From: Massilia arenae
GTDB taxonomy: Bacteria; Pseudomonadota; Gammaproteobacteria; Burkholderiales; Burkholderiaceae_D
Length of the DNA: 64,000 nt
Reading direction: 5' to 3'
NCBI RefSeq assembly: GCF_008014745.1
Contig: NZ_VPFD01000025.1
Location: forward strand, 24,664-88,663
Shown: positions 43,745 through 51,894 of the stretch, piece by piece
Position numbering within the stretch: position 1 is the first letter of the stretch
How the letters are laid out: each line of letters opens with the position of its first letter
Notes under the pieces: model-generated
Databases searched by the model: none
The model's input: the letters and a program-made list of their open reading frames with translations, nothing else
What the model was told of the DNA's origin: nothing
Made by a program: the position numbers and the translations under genes

Positions 43745-44074
43745 TTAGTTACCGACAGTCACGTAAACGTGACAGGATTGTTTGGAAATGCGATCGCCGC
43801 GGCCTTTTGCACGTGCAGTAAAGCGCTTGAGGATCGGGCCCTTTTCGACATAGATCTGAACCACTTTCAGTTCGTCGATGTCGGCGCCATCGTTGTGTTC
43901 CGCGTTGGCGATAGCCGACTCGAGAACCTTCTTGATGATGGTCGCGCCTTTTTTCGGGCTGAATTGCAGAATGTTGAGTGCTGCGTCAACTTTCTTGCCA
44001 CGAATCAGATCGGCGACCAGACGGCCTTTTTGTTCCGAAAGGCGTACGCCTTTGAGGATTGCTTTAGTTTCCAT
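43745..44074 (-). CDS. rplV: Large-subunit ribosomal protein L22 (uL22)
   Basis: 109 aa: METKAILKGVRLSEQKGRLVADLIRGKKVDAALNILQFSPKKGA, and the beta-hairpin GPILKRFTARAKGRGDRISKQSCHV that lines the exit tunnel (macrolide-relevant). One-base overlap with rpsS. Confidence 0.98.
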   Translation of the reverse strand: METKAILKGVRLSEQKGRLVADLIRGKKVDAALNILQFSPKKGATIIKKVLESAIANAEHNDGADIDELKVVQIYVEKGPILKRFTARAKGRGDRISKQSCHVYVTVGN

Positions 44075-44349
44075 TATCGTTTCGCCTTCTTGTCAGCGGC
44101 GTGGCCCTTGAACGTACGGGTCAGCGCGAATTCGCCGAGCTTGTGGCCGACCATGTTCTCCGACACGTACACAGGCACGTGCACTTTGCCATTGTGGACA
44201 GCGATCGTCAGACCGATGAAGTCTGGCGAGATCGTCGAGCGGCGCGACCAGGTTTTGACTGGCTTTTTGTCTTTGGTCGCTTGCGCGGTCTCGACTTTTT
44301 TCACCAGGTGGGCGTCAATGAACGGCCCTTTTTTCAATGAACGAGTCAT
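44074..44349 (-). CDS. rpsS: Small-subunit ribosomal protein S19 (uS19)
   Basis: 91 aa: MTRSLKKGPFIDAHLVKKVE, KTWSRRSTISPDFIGLTIAVHNGKVHVPVYVSENMVGHKLGEFALTRTFKGHAADKKAKR. Located on the 30S head. Confidence 0.98.
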   Translation of the reverse strand: MTRSLKKGPFIDAHLVKKVETAQATKDKKPVKTWSRRSTISPDFIGLTIAVHNGKVHVPVYVSENMVGHKLGEFALTRTFKGHAADKKAKR

Positions 44350-44358
44350 TTTTTATCC

Positions 44359-45186
44359 TTATTTCTTGCCGCGGCGCGAAACGATCATCGACGACGTACG
44401 CTTGTTCGAACGCGTACGCTTGCCCTTGGTCTGCTGGCCCCATGGCGACACTGGGTGACGACCGGCTGCAGTTTTACCTTCACCACCACCGTGCGGGTGA
44501 TCGACCGGGTTCATGACCACACCGCGGACGGTAGGACGAACACCGCGCCAGCGCATCGCGCCAGCCTTACCGATCTTGCGCAGGCTGTGTTCGGCATTGC
44601 CGACTTCGCCAACGGTAGCGCGGCACTCGATGTGCACGCGACGGACTTCACCCGAACGCAGGCGAACCTGGGCGTAGGTGCCTTCACGGGCCATCAGCAC
44701 GACGCCGGCGCCGGCGGTACGGGCCATCTGGGCACCCTTACCTGGCAGCATTTCGACGCAGTTCATCACGGTACCGACCGGGATGTTGCGGATTGGCAGG
44801 CAGTTACCGGCCTTGATCGGAGCTTCCGCGCCGTTCATGATCGCGTCGCCGACAGCCATGCCTTTGGTGGCGATGATGTACTGACGCTCGCCGTCCGCGT
44901 AGCACAGCAGTGCGATGTGCGCGGTACGGTTCGGGTCGTATTCAATACGCTCGACCTTGGCAGGAATGCCGTCCTTCTGGCGCTTGAAGTCGACCAGACG
45001 GTAGTGCTGCTTGTGGCCACCGCCCTTGTGACGGGTGGTGATGTGACCGTTGTTGTTACGGCCGGCAGTTTTCGATTTCTTTTCAACCAGGGCTGCGAGC
45101 GGACGACCTTTGTACAGGCCTTCGGTCACAACTTTCACCATGCCGCGACGGCCTGGGGAGGTTGGCTTCATCTTTACGAGTGCCAT
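44359..45186 (-). CDS. rplB: Large-subunit ribosomal protein L2 (uL2)
   Basis: 275 aa: MALVKMKPTSPGRRGMVKVV, GRNNNGHITTRHKGGGHKQHYR, GVVMNPVDHPHGGGEGKTAAGRHPVSPWG with the conserved His of the peptidyl-transferase-proximal loop. Normal length. Confidence 0.98.
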   Translation of the reverse strand: MALVKMKPTSPGRRGMVKVVTEGLYKGRPLAALVEKKSKTAGRNNNGHITTRHKGGGHKQHYRLVDFKRQKDGIPAKVERIEYDPNRTAHIALLCYADGERQYIIATKGMAVGDAIMNGAEAPIKAGNCLPIRNIPVGTVMNCVEMLPGKGAQMARTAGAGVVLMAREGTYAQVRLRSGEVRRVHIECRATVGEVGNAEHSLRKIGKAGAMRWRGVRPTVRGVVMNPVDHPHGGGEGKTAAGRHPVSPWGQQTKGKRTRSNKRTSSMIVSRRGKK

Positions 45187-45503
45187 TATTTAGCCTCCTC
45201 GACAAAATTGATTTCCTGGCCTGGCTTCAGGCACACGAAAGCACGCTTGGTGTGGTTGCGACGGCCGGTGAAACGGCCCGAACGCTTTTGCTTGCCTTCG
45301 CGGTTCACGGTTTGCACCGATTCCACTTCGACCTTGAACAGCATCTCGACGGCAGCCTTGATTTCTGGCTTGGTCGCGTCAGGCAGGACCTTGAACACGA
45401 TCTGCTCGTTCTTTTCCGCAACGAAGGTAGCCTTCTCGGAAATGATCGGAGCCAGCAGCACCTTCATCAGGCGCTCTTCGCTGAATTTGATTGCGGCGCT
45501 CAT
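45186..45503 (-). CDS. rplW: Large-subunit ribosomal protein L23 (uL23)
   Basis: 105 aa: FSEERLMKVLLAPIISEKATFVAEKNEQIVFKV, VQTVNREGKQKRSGRFTGRRNHTKRAFVCLKPG. Docking site for trigger factor and SRP at the tunnel exit. ATG overlaps the rplD stop (ATGA). Confidence 0.98.
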   Translation of the reverse strand: MSAAIKFSEERLMKVLLAPIISEKATFVAEKNEQIVFKVLPDATKPEIKAAVEMLFKVEVESVQTVNREGKQKRSGRFTGRRNHTKRAFVCLKPGQEINFVEEAK

Positions 45504-46120
45504 GCGTACATCTCCTCGATCTTGGCCAGAGCAGCTTTCGTGACCAGGACTTTTTTGTAGAACACCAGCGACATCGGATCAGCGTGCTTCGGCTCGACGA
45601 CCAGCACGTGCGGCAGGTTGCGCGATGCCAGGTCGAGGTTCTCATCGATGGTGTCGGTGATCACCAGAACCGATTCCAGGCCCATGGTCTGCAGTTTTTG
45701 CGACAGCAGCTTGGTCTTTGGAGCTTCGATCGACAGGTTTTCGACCACGTTCAGGCGGCCTTCGCGAGCCAGTTGCGAGAAGATCGAGCAGATACCTGCA
45801 CGGAACATCTTCTTGTTAACTTTGTGCGAGAAGTTCTCGTCCGGGGTGTTCGGGAAGATACGACCACCGCCGCGCCACAGAGGCGACGACGACATACCAG
45901 CACGAGCGCGGCCGGTACCTTTTTGGCGCCATGGCTTCTTGGTCGTGTGGTGGACTTCTTCACGGTCCTTCTGCTTGCGGTTGCCGCTACGTGCGTTGGC
46001 AGCGTAGGCGACGACGATCTGGTGGATCAGGGCTTCGTTGTATTCACGACCGAACACTTCGTCGGTTGCTGCAACGTTGGCGCCAGCTTGACCTTGCTCA
46101 TTCAGGAGCTTCAGTTCCAT
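45500..46120 (-). CDS. rplD: Large-subunit ribosomal protein L4 (uL4)
   Basis: 206 aa: VFGREYNEALIHQIVVAYAANARSGNRKQKDREEVHHTTKKPWRQKGTGRARAGMSSSPLWRGGG is the tunnel-lining L4 loop. In E. coli L4 represses its own S10 operon through the rpsJ leader; here rpsJ is not next to rplC, so any such control must act on another leader. Confidence 0.98.
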   Translation of the reverse strand: MELKLLNEQGQAGANVAATDEVFGREYNEALIHQIVVAYAANARSGNRKQKDREEVHHTTKKPWRQKGTGRARAGMSSSPLWRGGGRIFPNTPDENFSHKVNKKMFRAGICSIFSQLAREGRLNVVENLSIEAPKTKLLSQKLQTMGLESVLVITDTIDENLDLASRNLPHVLVVEPKHADPMSLVFYKKVLVTKAALAKIEEMYA

Positions 46121-46122
46121 GC

Positions 46123-46779
46123 TTACGCTCCTTTCTTGGCTTTGGTTTTGACAGCTGGCTTGACGACCACTTGGCCGTTCTTCGCGCCAGGAACGGCACC
46201 CTTGATCAGCAGCAGCTGACGTTCGGTGTCGATGCGAGCCACTTCCAGGTTCTGCGTGGTGACGGTAACGTCGCCCATGTGACCGGTCATGCGTTTGCCT
46301 GGGAACACGCGGCCTGGATCCTGGGCCATACCGATCGAGCCAGGAACGTTGTGCGAACGCGAGTTACCGTGGGTCTGACGACCCGAGGCGAAGTTGTGAC
46401 GCTTGATGGTACCGGCGTAGCCCTTACCGATCGAGGTGCCTTGCACGTCGATTTTCTGGCCCACTTCGAACAGCGAAGCGGCGATGACATCACCAGCTTT
46501 GAGTTCGGCGGCTTTGGTGGAATCGATGCGGAATTCTTTCAGCATCGTACCGGCTTCGACGCCAGCTTTGGCGTAGTGACCGGCAGCAGCTTTGGTCACG
46601 CGCGAAGCGCGACGTTGGCCGTAGACGACCTGAACTGCGGTGTAGCCATCAGTTTCAGGGGTTTTGATTTGTGCGACACGGTTGTTCGACACATCCAGCA
46701 CAGTGACAGGGATCGAATCGCCGTCATCCGTGAAGATACGCATCATGCCAACCTTGCGACCGAGAAGGCCCAAGCTCAT
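46123..46779 (-). CDS. rplC: Large-subunit ribosomal protein L3 (uL3)
   Basis: 218 aa: MSLGLLGRKVGMMRIFTDDGDSIPVTVLDVSNNRV, GKGYAGTIKRHNFASGRQTHGNSRSHNVPGSIGMAQDPGRVFPGKRMTGHMG (contains the Gln methylated by PrmB in E. coli). First gene of the remaining S10 block; rpsJ, its usual upstream partner, lies about 16.6 kb away. AATGGAG precedes the ATG. Confidence 0.98.
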   Translation of the reverse strand: MSLGLLGRKVGMMRIFTDDGDSIPVTVLDVSNNRVAQIKTPETDGYTAVQVVYGQRRASRVTKAAAGHYAKAGVEAGTMLKEFRIDSTKAAELKAGDVIAASLFEVGQKIDVQGTSIGKGYAGTIKRHNFASGRQTHGNSRSHNVPGSIGMAQDPGRVFPGKRMTGHMGDVTVTTQNLEVARIDTERQLLLIKGAVPGAKNGQVVVKPAVKTKAKKGA

Positions 46780-46870
46780 TTTTTCTCCATTCCCACCTAC
46801 GATTGGGCGGGGGTAGTTGAACTACTAAATAATATGGGCAATAAAAGAGGCACCCATACCGAAGCCGGCT

Positions 46871-46899
46871 AGTATAACGCGCAAAAGGCTTCGGCGCAA
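46871..46899 (-). promoter_or_regulatory. Promoter of the rplC operon
   Basis: On minus: TTGCGC (46894-46899), exactly 17 bp, TATACT (46871-46876). The predicted start near 46864 gives an 85-nt leader that can fold (TATGGG/CCCATA at about 46831-46858; GTAGTT/AACTAC at about 46815-46827), room for r-protein feedback. Confidence 0.7.
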
Positions 46900-46934
46900 C
46901 AGGAAAAATCGGAGTCGAATCCGGCCTGTTGCGC
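46894..46934. promoter_or_regulatory. Perfect 10-bp inverted repeat overlapping the rplC -35 box
   Basis: GCGCAACAGG (46894-46903) and CCTGTTGCGC (46925-46934), spacer 21 bp with a smaller CGGA/TCCG pair inside. One arm contains the -35 hexamer. Either an operator or a hairpin on a longer transcript. Confidence 0.5.
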
Positions 46935-46982
46935 TTTTCGCAGTATCTGGAGAAAGAAGAATCCACTCTAGCTGAGTGGCAC

Positions 46983-47010
46983 AGAAAAGACACACCGCTG
47001 TGTCTTTTCT
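46983..47010 (-). terminator. Terminator of the tRNA-Val gene
   Basis: Perfect 12-bp stem AGAAAAGACACA/TGTGTCTTTTCT with a 4-nt loop, T-rich at its 3' side, 44 bp after the tRNA 3' end. Confidence 0.7.
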
Positions 47011-47053
47011 CTACAGGCTACGACCATTGCTGGGAGCCTGCGATCTGGAAGTC

Positions 47054-47130
47054 TGGTGGGCGGTGCAGGATTCGAACCTGCGACCCCTTGGATGTCGACC
47101 AAGTATTCTAACCAGCTGAACTAACCGCCC
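47054..47130 (-). tRNA. tRNA-Val (anticodon GAC), atypical C33
   Basis: 77 nt with encoded CCA. Acceptor GGGCGGT/ACCGCCC, D-arm GTTC...GAAT, anticodon stem CTTGG/CCAAG, loop TCGACAT, T-arm GCAGG-TTCGAAT-CCTGC, discriminator A. The loop places GAC at 34-36 and gives C instead of the near-universal U at position 33. The D-arm and GGGGTCGC variable region resemble tRNA-Asp more than usual tRNA-Val. Own promoter and terminator, so it is an independent unit. Confidence 0.85.
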
Positions 47131-47140
47131 GGGGAGCCGA

Positions 47141-47170
47141 ATTATAAGTGCCCGGCTTAAAGTTTTGCAA
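47141..47170 (-). promoter_or_regulatory. Promoter of tRNA-Val
   Basis: On minus: TTGCAA (47165-47170), 18-bp spacer, consensus TATAAT (47141-47146), 10 bp before the tRNA 5' end. Confidence 0.65.
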
Positions 47171-47247
47171 TAGCTTTTTTCGTGTGCTCGTCAATTCCCT
47201 GCCGCGCGGAGAACGGCCGCGTCCGCTTCGCCCAAGGAAATCGCGGG

Positions 47248-47276
47248 TTGAAGATGCCGGCGTGAAATGCTATTGT
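47248..47276 (+). promoter_or_regulatory. Candidate promoter of the ggpPS gene
   Basis: TTGAAG (47248-47253), 17-bp spacer, TATTGT (47271-47276). It would give a leader of about 250 nt. The rest of the 47131-47535 gap shows no gene; open frames there have no recognisable sequence. Confidence 0.4.
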
Positions 47277-47535
47277 ACAAATGTTTTTCGAGGGAGGGCC
47301 GTGTCGCGCGCACCTGGCGCACGTGATTCCGGCAACCATGCCGGCGCTGCCCTCCCTCCTCCGCCTGGCGGTTCCCGACGTGTCGATCGCGCATTCAACT
47401 ACAAGAGAGCGCCGGTCCCTGTCCCGCCTTTCTCCGGCCCGCGCGCCTCCCCGGCGAGCATCGTGGGCCCAGACCCGGTCCGCCTCCCAACCCCTGGCTA
47501 TTGGGCGGACGCATCGCTGCAAAGGATGAACAAGA

Positions 47536-49854
47536 ATGACTGTCATTGAAACCCGCCACTGGCCGCGCCAGCTCGATCCCTCACGCCTGGTCCTGGCCAC
47601 TGACCTCGACGGTACGCTGCTGGCCGGCACCCACGAGGCGCGGCGCCGCATCCGCGAACTGTTTTCCGGCGCCCTGCCTGAGGCGAAGCTGGTGTTCGTC
47701 ACCGGCCGCGGCCTGGAAACCGTCATTCCCCTGCTGTCCGACCCCACGGTGCCGCGTCCCCACTACATCATCGCCGACGTCGGCGCCACCATCGTCGACG
47801 CCGACCTGCGGCCGGTCGAACCGCTGGCACACGAGATCGCGGCGCGCTGGCCGGGCAGCCAGGCGGTACTGAAAGCGCTGGCCGACTTTCCGGAGCTGGT
47901 GCGCCAGTCGGTGCCGCAGGAACGCCGGGTCTCCTTCTACGCCACCGAGGATGCCATCACGCCCGCGCTGCGCGCTGCCGTCGACGCCCTCGACTGCGAC
48001 CTGCTGTTCTCGGCCGGCCGCTACCTGGACGTGCTGCCGCGCGGCGTCGGCAAGGGCGTCGCGGTGCGCCGCCTGGCGGAAGTGGCCGGCTTCGATCCGG
48101 CCCATATCGTGGTGGCGGGCGACACCCTGAACGACCTGTCGATGTTCGAGGCGGGTTTCCGCGGCGTGGTGGTCGGCGCCGCCGAACCGGCGCTGGTGCA
48201 GGCGGTGCGCAAGATGCCGCGCGTGGTGGTAGCCGACGCCGCCGGCTGCGGCGGCATTCTGCAGGCCTTCGACCGCCACGGCCTGCGCCTGGACGGCGAC
48301 GCCGCGGCGCATGACGCGACATCCTACGGCGAGGCCGAGCTGGTCATGGTCTATCACCGCCTGCCGTATGACGAAGTGGTGGAAGGCGGCGTGACGTACC
48401 AGCGCCGCCCGAAAAGCCCGAACGGCATCATGCCGACCCTGCTCAGCTTTTTCGCCGGCGGCCGCAAGGGCTCGTGGGTCGCCTGGTCGCAGCAGGCCAG
48501 CCGGACGCCGGCCGATTTCATCCCGCACGTCGCCGTCGATGCGCAGCGCTACCCGCAGCTCAAGGCGGCCCGGATTCCCCTGACGGCGGACGACATCGAC
48601 CAGTTCTACAAGAAGTTCTCGAAAGAGGCGTTCTGGCCGATCATCTTCTCCTTTCCCGATAAAGCCGAATTCCGCCAGGACCACTGGGAACGCTTTTTGG
48701 AGGTGAACCGCCTGTTCGCCGAACAGACCGCGCGCGAAGCGGCGCCCGGCGCCACCGCCTGGATCCACGACTACAACCTGTGGATGGTGCCGGCCTTCCT
48801 GCGCCCGCTGCGCCCTGACCTGACGATCGCCTTCTTCCACCACACCGCCTTCCCGTCTTCCGACGTATTCAACATCCTGCCATGGCGGAACGACATCATC
48901 GGCAGCCTGCTGCAGTGCGACTACGTGGGCTTCCACATCCCGCGCTATGTCGAGAACTTCGTCGACGCCGCCCGCTCCTGCGCGCCGGTCGAGGTGCTGG
49001 ACGCCGTGCCGTGCGCGCCGCGCTACCTGACCTTCGGCTGCGCGCTCGGGGTCGACCGCATGCACACCGCGCTCGAAGTCGGTGGACGCCGGGTCACGCT
49101 GGGCGCCCATCCGGTGGGTACCAACGCCGGCCTGATCGCAGACCTGGTCAAGAGCGACGACGTCGGGCGCCAGATCACCGAATGGGACGAGTACCTGGAT
49201 GGCCGCACCGGCATCATCTCGATCGAGCGCCTCGACTACGTGAAAGGCTCGCTGGAGAAGCTGCAAGCATATGAGCGCATGCTCGAACAGCATCCCGAGC
49301 TGCTGGGTAAGGTCATGCTGATCAACATCATCACGCCGGCGGCGTCGGGCATGGAGATCTATGACAGCCTGCGCGAGGAACTCGATCGCGTGGTCGGCCG
49401 CATCAACGGCCGCTTCTCGACCCTGGGCTGGGTGCCGGTACGCTACTTCTACCGCTCGCTGCCGTTCGAGGACGTGGTGGCCCATTACGCCGCCTGCGAC
49501 GTCGCCTGGATCACGCCGCTGCGCGACGGCCTGAACCTGGTGGCGAAGGAATACGTGGCCACCCGCCATGCCGCCGGCCGTCCGGGCACGCTGGTGCTGT
49601 CCGAATTCGCCGGCGCCGCCGTCGAGCTGCACGGCGCGCTGCTGGTCAACCCATACGACAGGAACGCGATGAGCGCGACCCTGTACCACGCGCTGACCAT
49701 GGGCGCCGACGAAGTGGCCTACCGCTCCGGACGCATGGCGGCGATCGTGAACGACCGCGACGTGGCGCGCTGGGGCGACGACTTCCTGGCCGCGCTGGCG
49801 GCGCTGCCGGCATCCGGCGCCGACGAGACGGCGGACGAACGCTCCGCCGCCTGA
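47536..49854 (+). CDS. ggpPS: Fused glucosylglycerol-phosphate phosphatase / synthase (GgpPS-type)
   Basis: 772 aa. Residues 15-255 are a HAD phosphatase (ATDLDGTLLAG with Asp 23 and 25; GDTLNDLSMF). From about 290 it is a GT20 glycosyltransferase (WIHDYNLWMVPAFLRPLRP, HHTAFPSSDVFNILPWR, GTNAGLIADLV, ERLDYVKGSLEKL, ITPLRDGLNLVAKEYVA). The phosphatase-first fusion and FHIPRYVENFVDAAR fit GgpPS of heterotrophs, which makes glucosylglycerol from ADP-glucose and glycerol 3-phosphate; a trehalose-6-phosphate OtsBA role is the alternative. The MscS gene downstream supports an osmotic role. Confidence 0.8.
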   Translation: MTVIETRHWPRQLDPSRLVLATDLDGTLLAGTHEARRRIRELFSGALPEAKLVFVTGRGLETVIPLLSDPTVPRPHYIIADVGATIVDADLRPVEPLAHEIAARWPGSQAVLKALADFPELVRQSVPQERRVSFYATEDAITPALRAAVDALDCDLLFSAGRYLDVLPRGVGKGVAVRRLAEVAGFDPAHIVVAGDTLNDLSMFEAGFRGVVVGAAEPALVQAVRKMPRVVVADAAGCGGILQAFDRHGLRLDGDAAAHDATSYGEAELVMVYHRLPYDEVVEGGVTYQRRPKSPNGIMPTLLSFFAGGRKGSWVAWSQQASRTPADFIPHVAVDAQRYPQLKAARIPLTADDIDQFYKKFSKEAFWPIIFSFPDKAEFRQDHWERFLEVNRLFAEQTAREAAPGATAWIHDYNLWMVPAFLRPLRPDLTIAFFHHTAFPSSDVFNILPWRNDIIGSLLQCDYVGFHIPRYVENFVDAARSCAPVEVLDAVPCAPRYLTFGCALGVDRMHTALEVGGRRVTLGAHPVGTNAGLIADLVKSDDVGRQITEWDEYLDGRTGIISIERLDYVKGSLEKLQAYERMLEQHPELLGKVMLINIITPAASGMEIYDSLREELDRVVGRINGRFSTLGWVPVRYFYRSLPFEDVVAHYAACDVAWITPLRDGLNLVAKEYVATRHAAGRPGTLVLSEFAGAAVELHGALLVNPYDRNAMSATLYHALTMGADEVAYRSGRMAAIVNDRDVARWGDDFLAALAALPASGADETADERSAA

Positions 49855-49890
49855 ATCTTGAACGTTGATTGAAAGGGAAATACGACAGTG

Positions 49891-50994
49891 ATGGAATACC
49901 TCATCCTGAAGAATCCGGTCGCCGACTGGCTGGTCGCGCTCGTCGTGGTGGCCGCTGTCGCGGCCGGACTCGACGCCATCAAATCGATCCTGGCGCGGCG
50001 CCTGGCCGTGCTCGCGGCAAGCACCGAGGCCAAATGGGACGATATCGCGGTGGCTGCGCTGCGCTCGACCAAGCTGCTGGTGCTGGTCATCGTCGGCATC
50101 TACGCCGGCGCCAGCTTCCTGACGCTGTCCGACAAGGCGCAGCTGTTCATTGGCCGCATCGCCATCACGGCGGTGCTGTTCCAGGTGGCGATCTGGGGCG
50201 ATCACGCGTTGCGCACCTGGCTCAAGGCCAAGCGCGCCGAGCGCAGCGAAGACCCGGACCGCATCACCTCCTCGGCCGCGATCACCTTCCTGGTGCGGGT
50301 ACTGCTGTGGGCGGTGGTGGCGCTGATGGTGCTGGACAACCTGGGTGTCAACATCACCACCCTGGTGGCCAGCCTGGGGATCGGCGGCATCGCCATTGCG
50401 CTGGCGGTGCAGAGCATCCTGGGCGACCTGTTTGCCTCGCTCTCGATCGTGCTCGACAAGCCGTTCGTGGTGGGCGACTTCATCATCGTCGGCACCATGC
50501 TGGGGACGGTGGAAAAGATCGGCCTGAAAACCACCCGGGTGCGCAGCCTCTCCGGCGAGCAGATCGTGTTCTCGAACAACGACCTGCTCACCAGCCGCGT
50601 CCAGAACCTGCGCCGCATGGAGTCGCGCCGCGTCGTGTTCCAGTTCGCGGTATCGCATCAGACGCCGGCGCCAGTGCTGCGCGAACTGTCGGAGATGATC
50701 AAGGAAATCGTCAGCGCCCAGCCGCAGGTGCGATTCGACCGTGCCCACCTGAACAGCATCGCCGCCCCCAGCTTCAATTACGAGACGGTCTACTACGTCG
50801 ACAACACGGACTATGCCGTCTATATGACGACGCAGCAGGAGATCTACCTGGCAATCCTCGCCGGGCTCGAAGCGCGCGGGGTTTCGCTGGCGCTGCCGAT
50901 GCAGACAGTGCACCTGGCCCGCGGGCCGGCGCAGGCCGAACAGCCGGTGGAACAGGCTGCGTGGACCGGCGAGGACGACGCCAAGGCCACGTAA
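49891..50994 (+). CDS. MscS-family mechanosensitive ion channel
   Basis: 367 aa from ATG 49891 (GTG 49888 is equally possible). N-terminal helices near 12-30, 62-80 and 90-105, then a pore-lining TM3 segment (LLWAVVALMVLDNLGVNITTLVASLGIGGIAIALAVQSILGDLFASLSIVLDKPF) and the cytosolic beta domain (VGDFIIVGTMLGTVEKIGLKTTRVRSLSGEQIVFSNNDLLTSRVQN). Opens on membrane tension to release solutes after osmotic downshock. Starts 36 bp after ggpPS, a natural partner for a compatible-solute enzyme. Confidence 0.93.
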   Translation: MEYLILKNPVADWLVALVVVAAVAAGLDAIKSILARRLAVLAASTEAKWDDIAVAALRSTKLLVLVIVGIYAGASFLTLSDKAQLFIGRIAITAVLFQVAIWGDHALRTWLKAKRAERSEDPDRITSSAAITFLVRVLLWAVVALMVLDNLGVNITTLVASLGIGGIAIALAVQSILGDLFASLSIVLDKPFVVGDFIIVGTMLGTVEKIGLKTTRVRSLSGEQIVFSNNDLLTSRVQNLRRMESRRVVFQFAVSHQTPAPVLRELSEMIKEIVSAQPQVRFDRAHLNSIAAPSFNYETVYYVDNTDYAVYMTTQQEIYLAILAGLEARGVSLALPMQTVHLARGPAQAEQPVEQAAWTGEDDAKAT

Positions 50995-51000
50995 GTTCCG

Positions 51001-51714
51001 TCAGGCGGTCCTGGCCAGGACTGCCAACACCCCGTCCGCGGTCAGCGCGCTGGATGCCGGATTCTGGCCGGTGACCAGCTTGCCATCGGTGATCGCGAAC
51101 GGCTTCCAATCCTCGGCGCCGTGCTCATACAGCCCGCCCAGTTCGCGCATCCGCGAGGCCAGCAGCCAGGGCGCGTTCTCGGCGGTGCCGAAGGCGATTT
51201 CTTCCTCATCGCTGAAACCGGTGACCCGGCGGCCGGCAAACAGCCAGCTGCCGTCTTCCCTGACGGCGCTGAGCAGCGCCGCCGGACCGTGGCATACCGA
51301 GCCGATCACCTTGCCGCTGCGTTCGGCCTCGAACAGCACGCGCGCCATGTCGGCGTCGCGGTACAGGTCTTCGGCCGGGCCGTGGCCGCCCGGGATCACC
51401 ACCGCCACATACCTTGACACATCGACGTCGGCCAGCACCAGCGGACGCGCCAGGATATCGGCGATGCCGTCCAGGTAGGCGGCGTAGCGCGGCGCTTCTT
51501 CTCCGCCATACTGGACGTCGAGGCTGCGCCAGTCGGCGGTCGGCTCGACGCCTCCCGGCGTGGCCAGGTCGACCCGGTAGCCGGCCTGCACGAATTTCTC
51601 GTGGATGACGACGAACTCCTCGGCCCAGTAGCCGGTTTCATACTTGCTGCCATCGGTGCGGGTCCAGTGATCGGCGGCCGAGAGGACGATCAGGATGGTG
51701 TCGGTGGTGTTCAT
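51001..51714 (-). CDS. DJ-1/PfpI-superfamily protein, Hsp31-like
   Basis: 237 aa, type-1 glutamine amidotransferase-like fold. Nucleophile Cys 141 in GSVCHGPAALL with His 142; VIPGGHGPAEDL and TGYWAEEFVVIHEKF match the Hsp31/glyoxalase-III-like branch. Such proteins act on methylglyoxal or as holdases; substrate here is unknown. Divergent from the AraC-type regulator, which may control it. Confidence 0.85.
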   Translation of the reverse strand: MNTTDTILIVLSAADHWTRTDGSKYETGYWAEEFVVIHEKFVQAGYRVDLATPGGVEPTADWRSLDVQYGGEEAPRYAAYLDGIADILARPLVLADVDVSRYVAVVIPGGHGPAEDLYRDADMARVLFEAERSGKVIGSVCHGPAALLSAVREDGSWLFAGRRVTGFSDEEEIAFGTAENAPWLLASRMRELGGLYEHGAEDWKPFAITDGKLVTGQNPASSALTADGVLAVLARTA

Positions 51715-51894
51715 GCTCAGGCTCCTCGTTGTCGGTGAAACTACAGGGTGGGTGGCGCCGCCTTTTGTGCCTGCCGCGCCGGTGAAGCCATCTTCGCGCC
51801 GCCAGCCATCCTGCCGTTACCGGAAACTCGACAATCTTTGCCCAATCCTCCAGGCGCGTTTTCAAGCGCGGCAAGCGGCGCTACTATTGGTGGC

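Noticed and set aside
47054..47130. tRNA-Val as the integration site of the 16-kb stretch
   Set aside because: Integrases normally insert at the tRNA 3' end, which here faces rplC, while the extra DNA lies on the 5' side; no second copy of the tRNA 3' end was seen near 63.2-63.4 kb and no integrase gene is present.
47157..47747. Minus-strand frame overlapping the ggpPS start
   Set aside because: Arg/Ser/Ala-rich antisense composition; overlaps a strong plus-strand gene.
48021..48257. Small minus-strand frames inside ggpPS and the Ter genes
   Set aside because: Shadows of GC-rich coding sequence without family resemblance or start signals.
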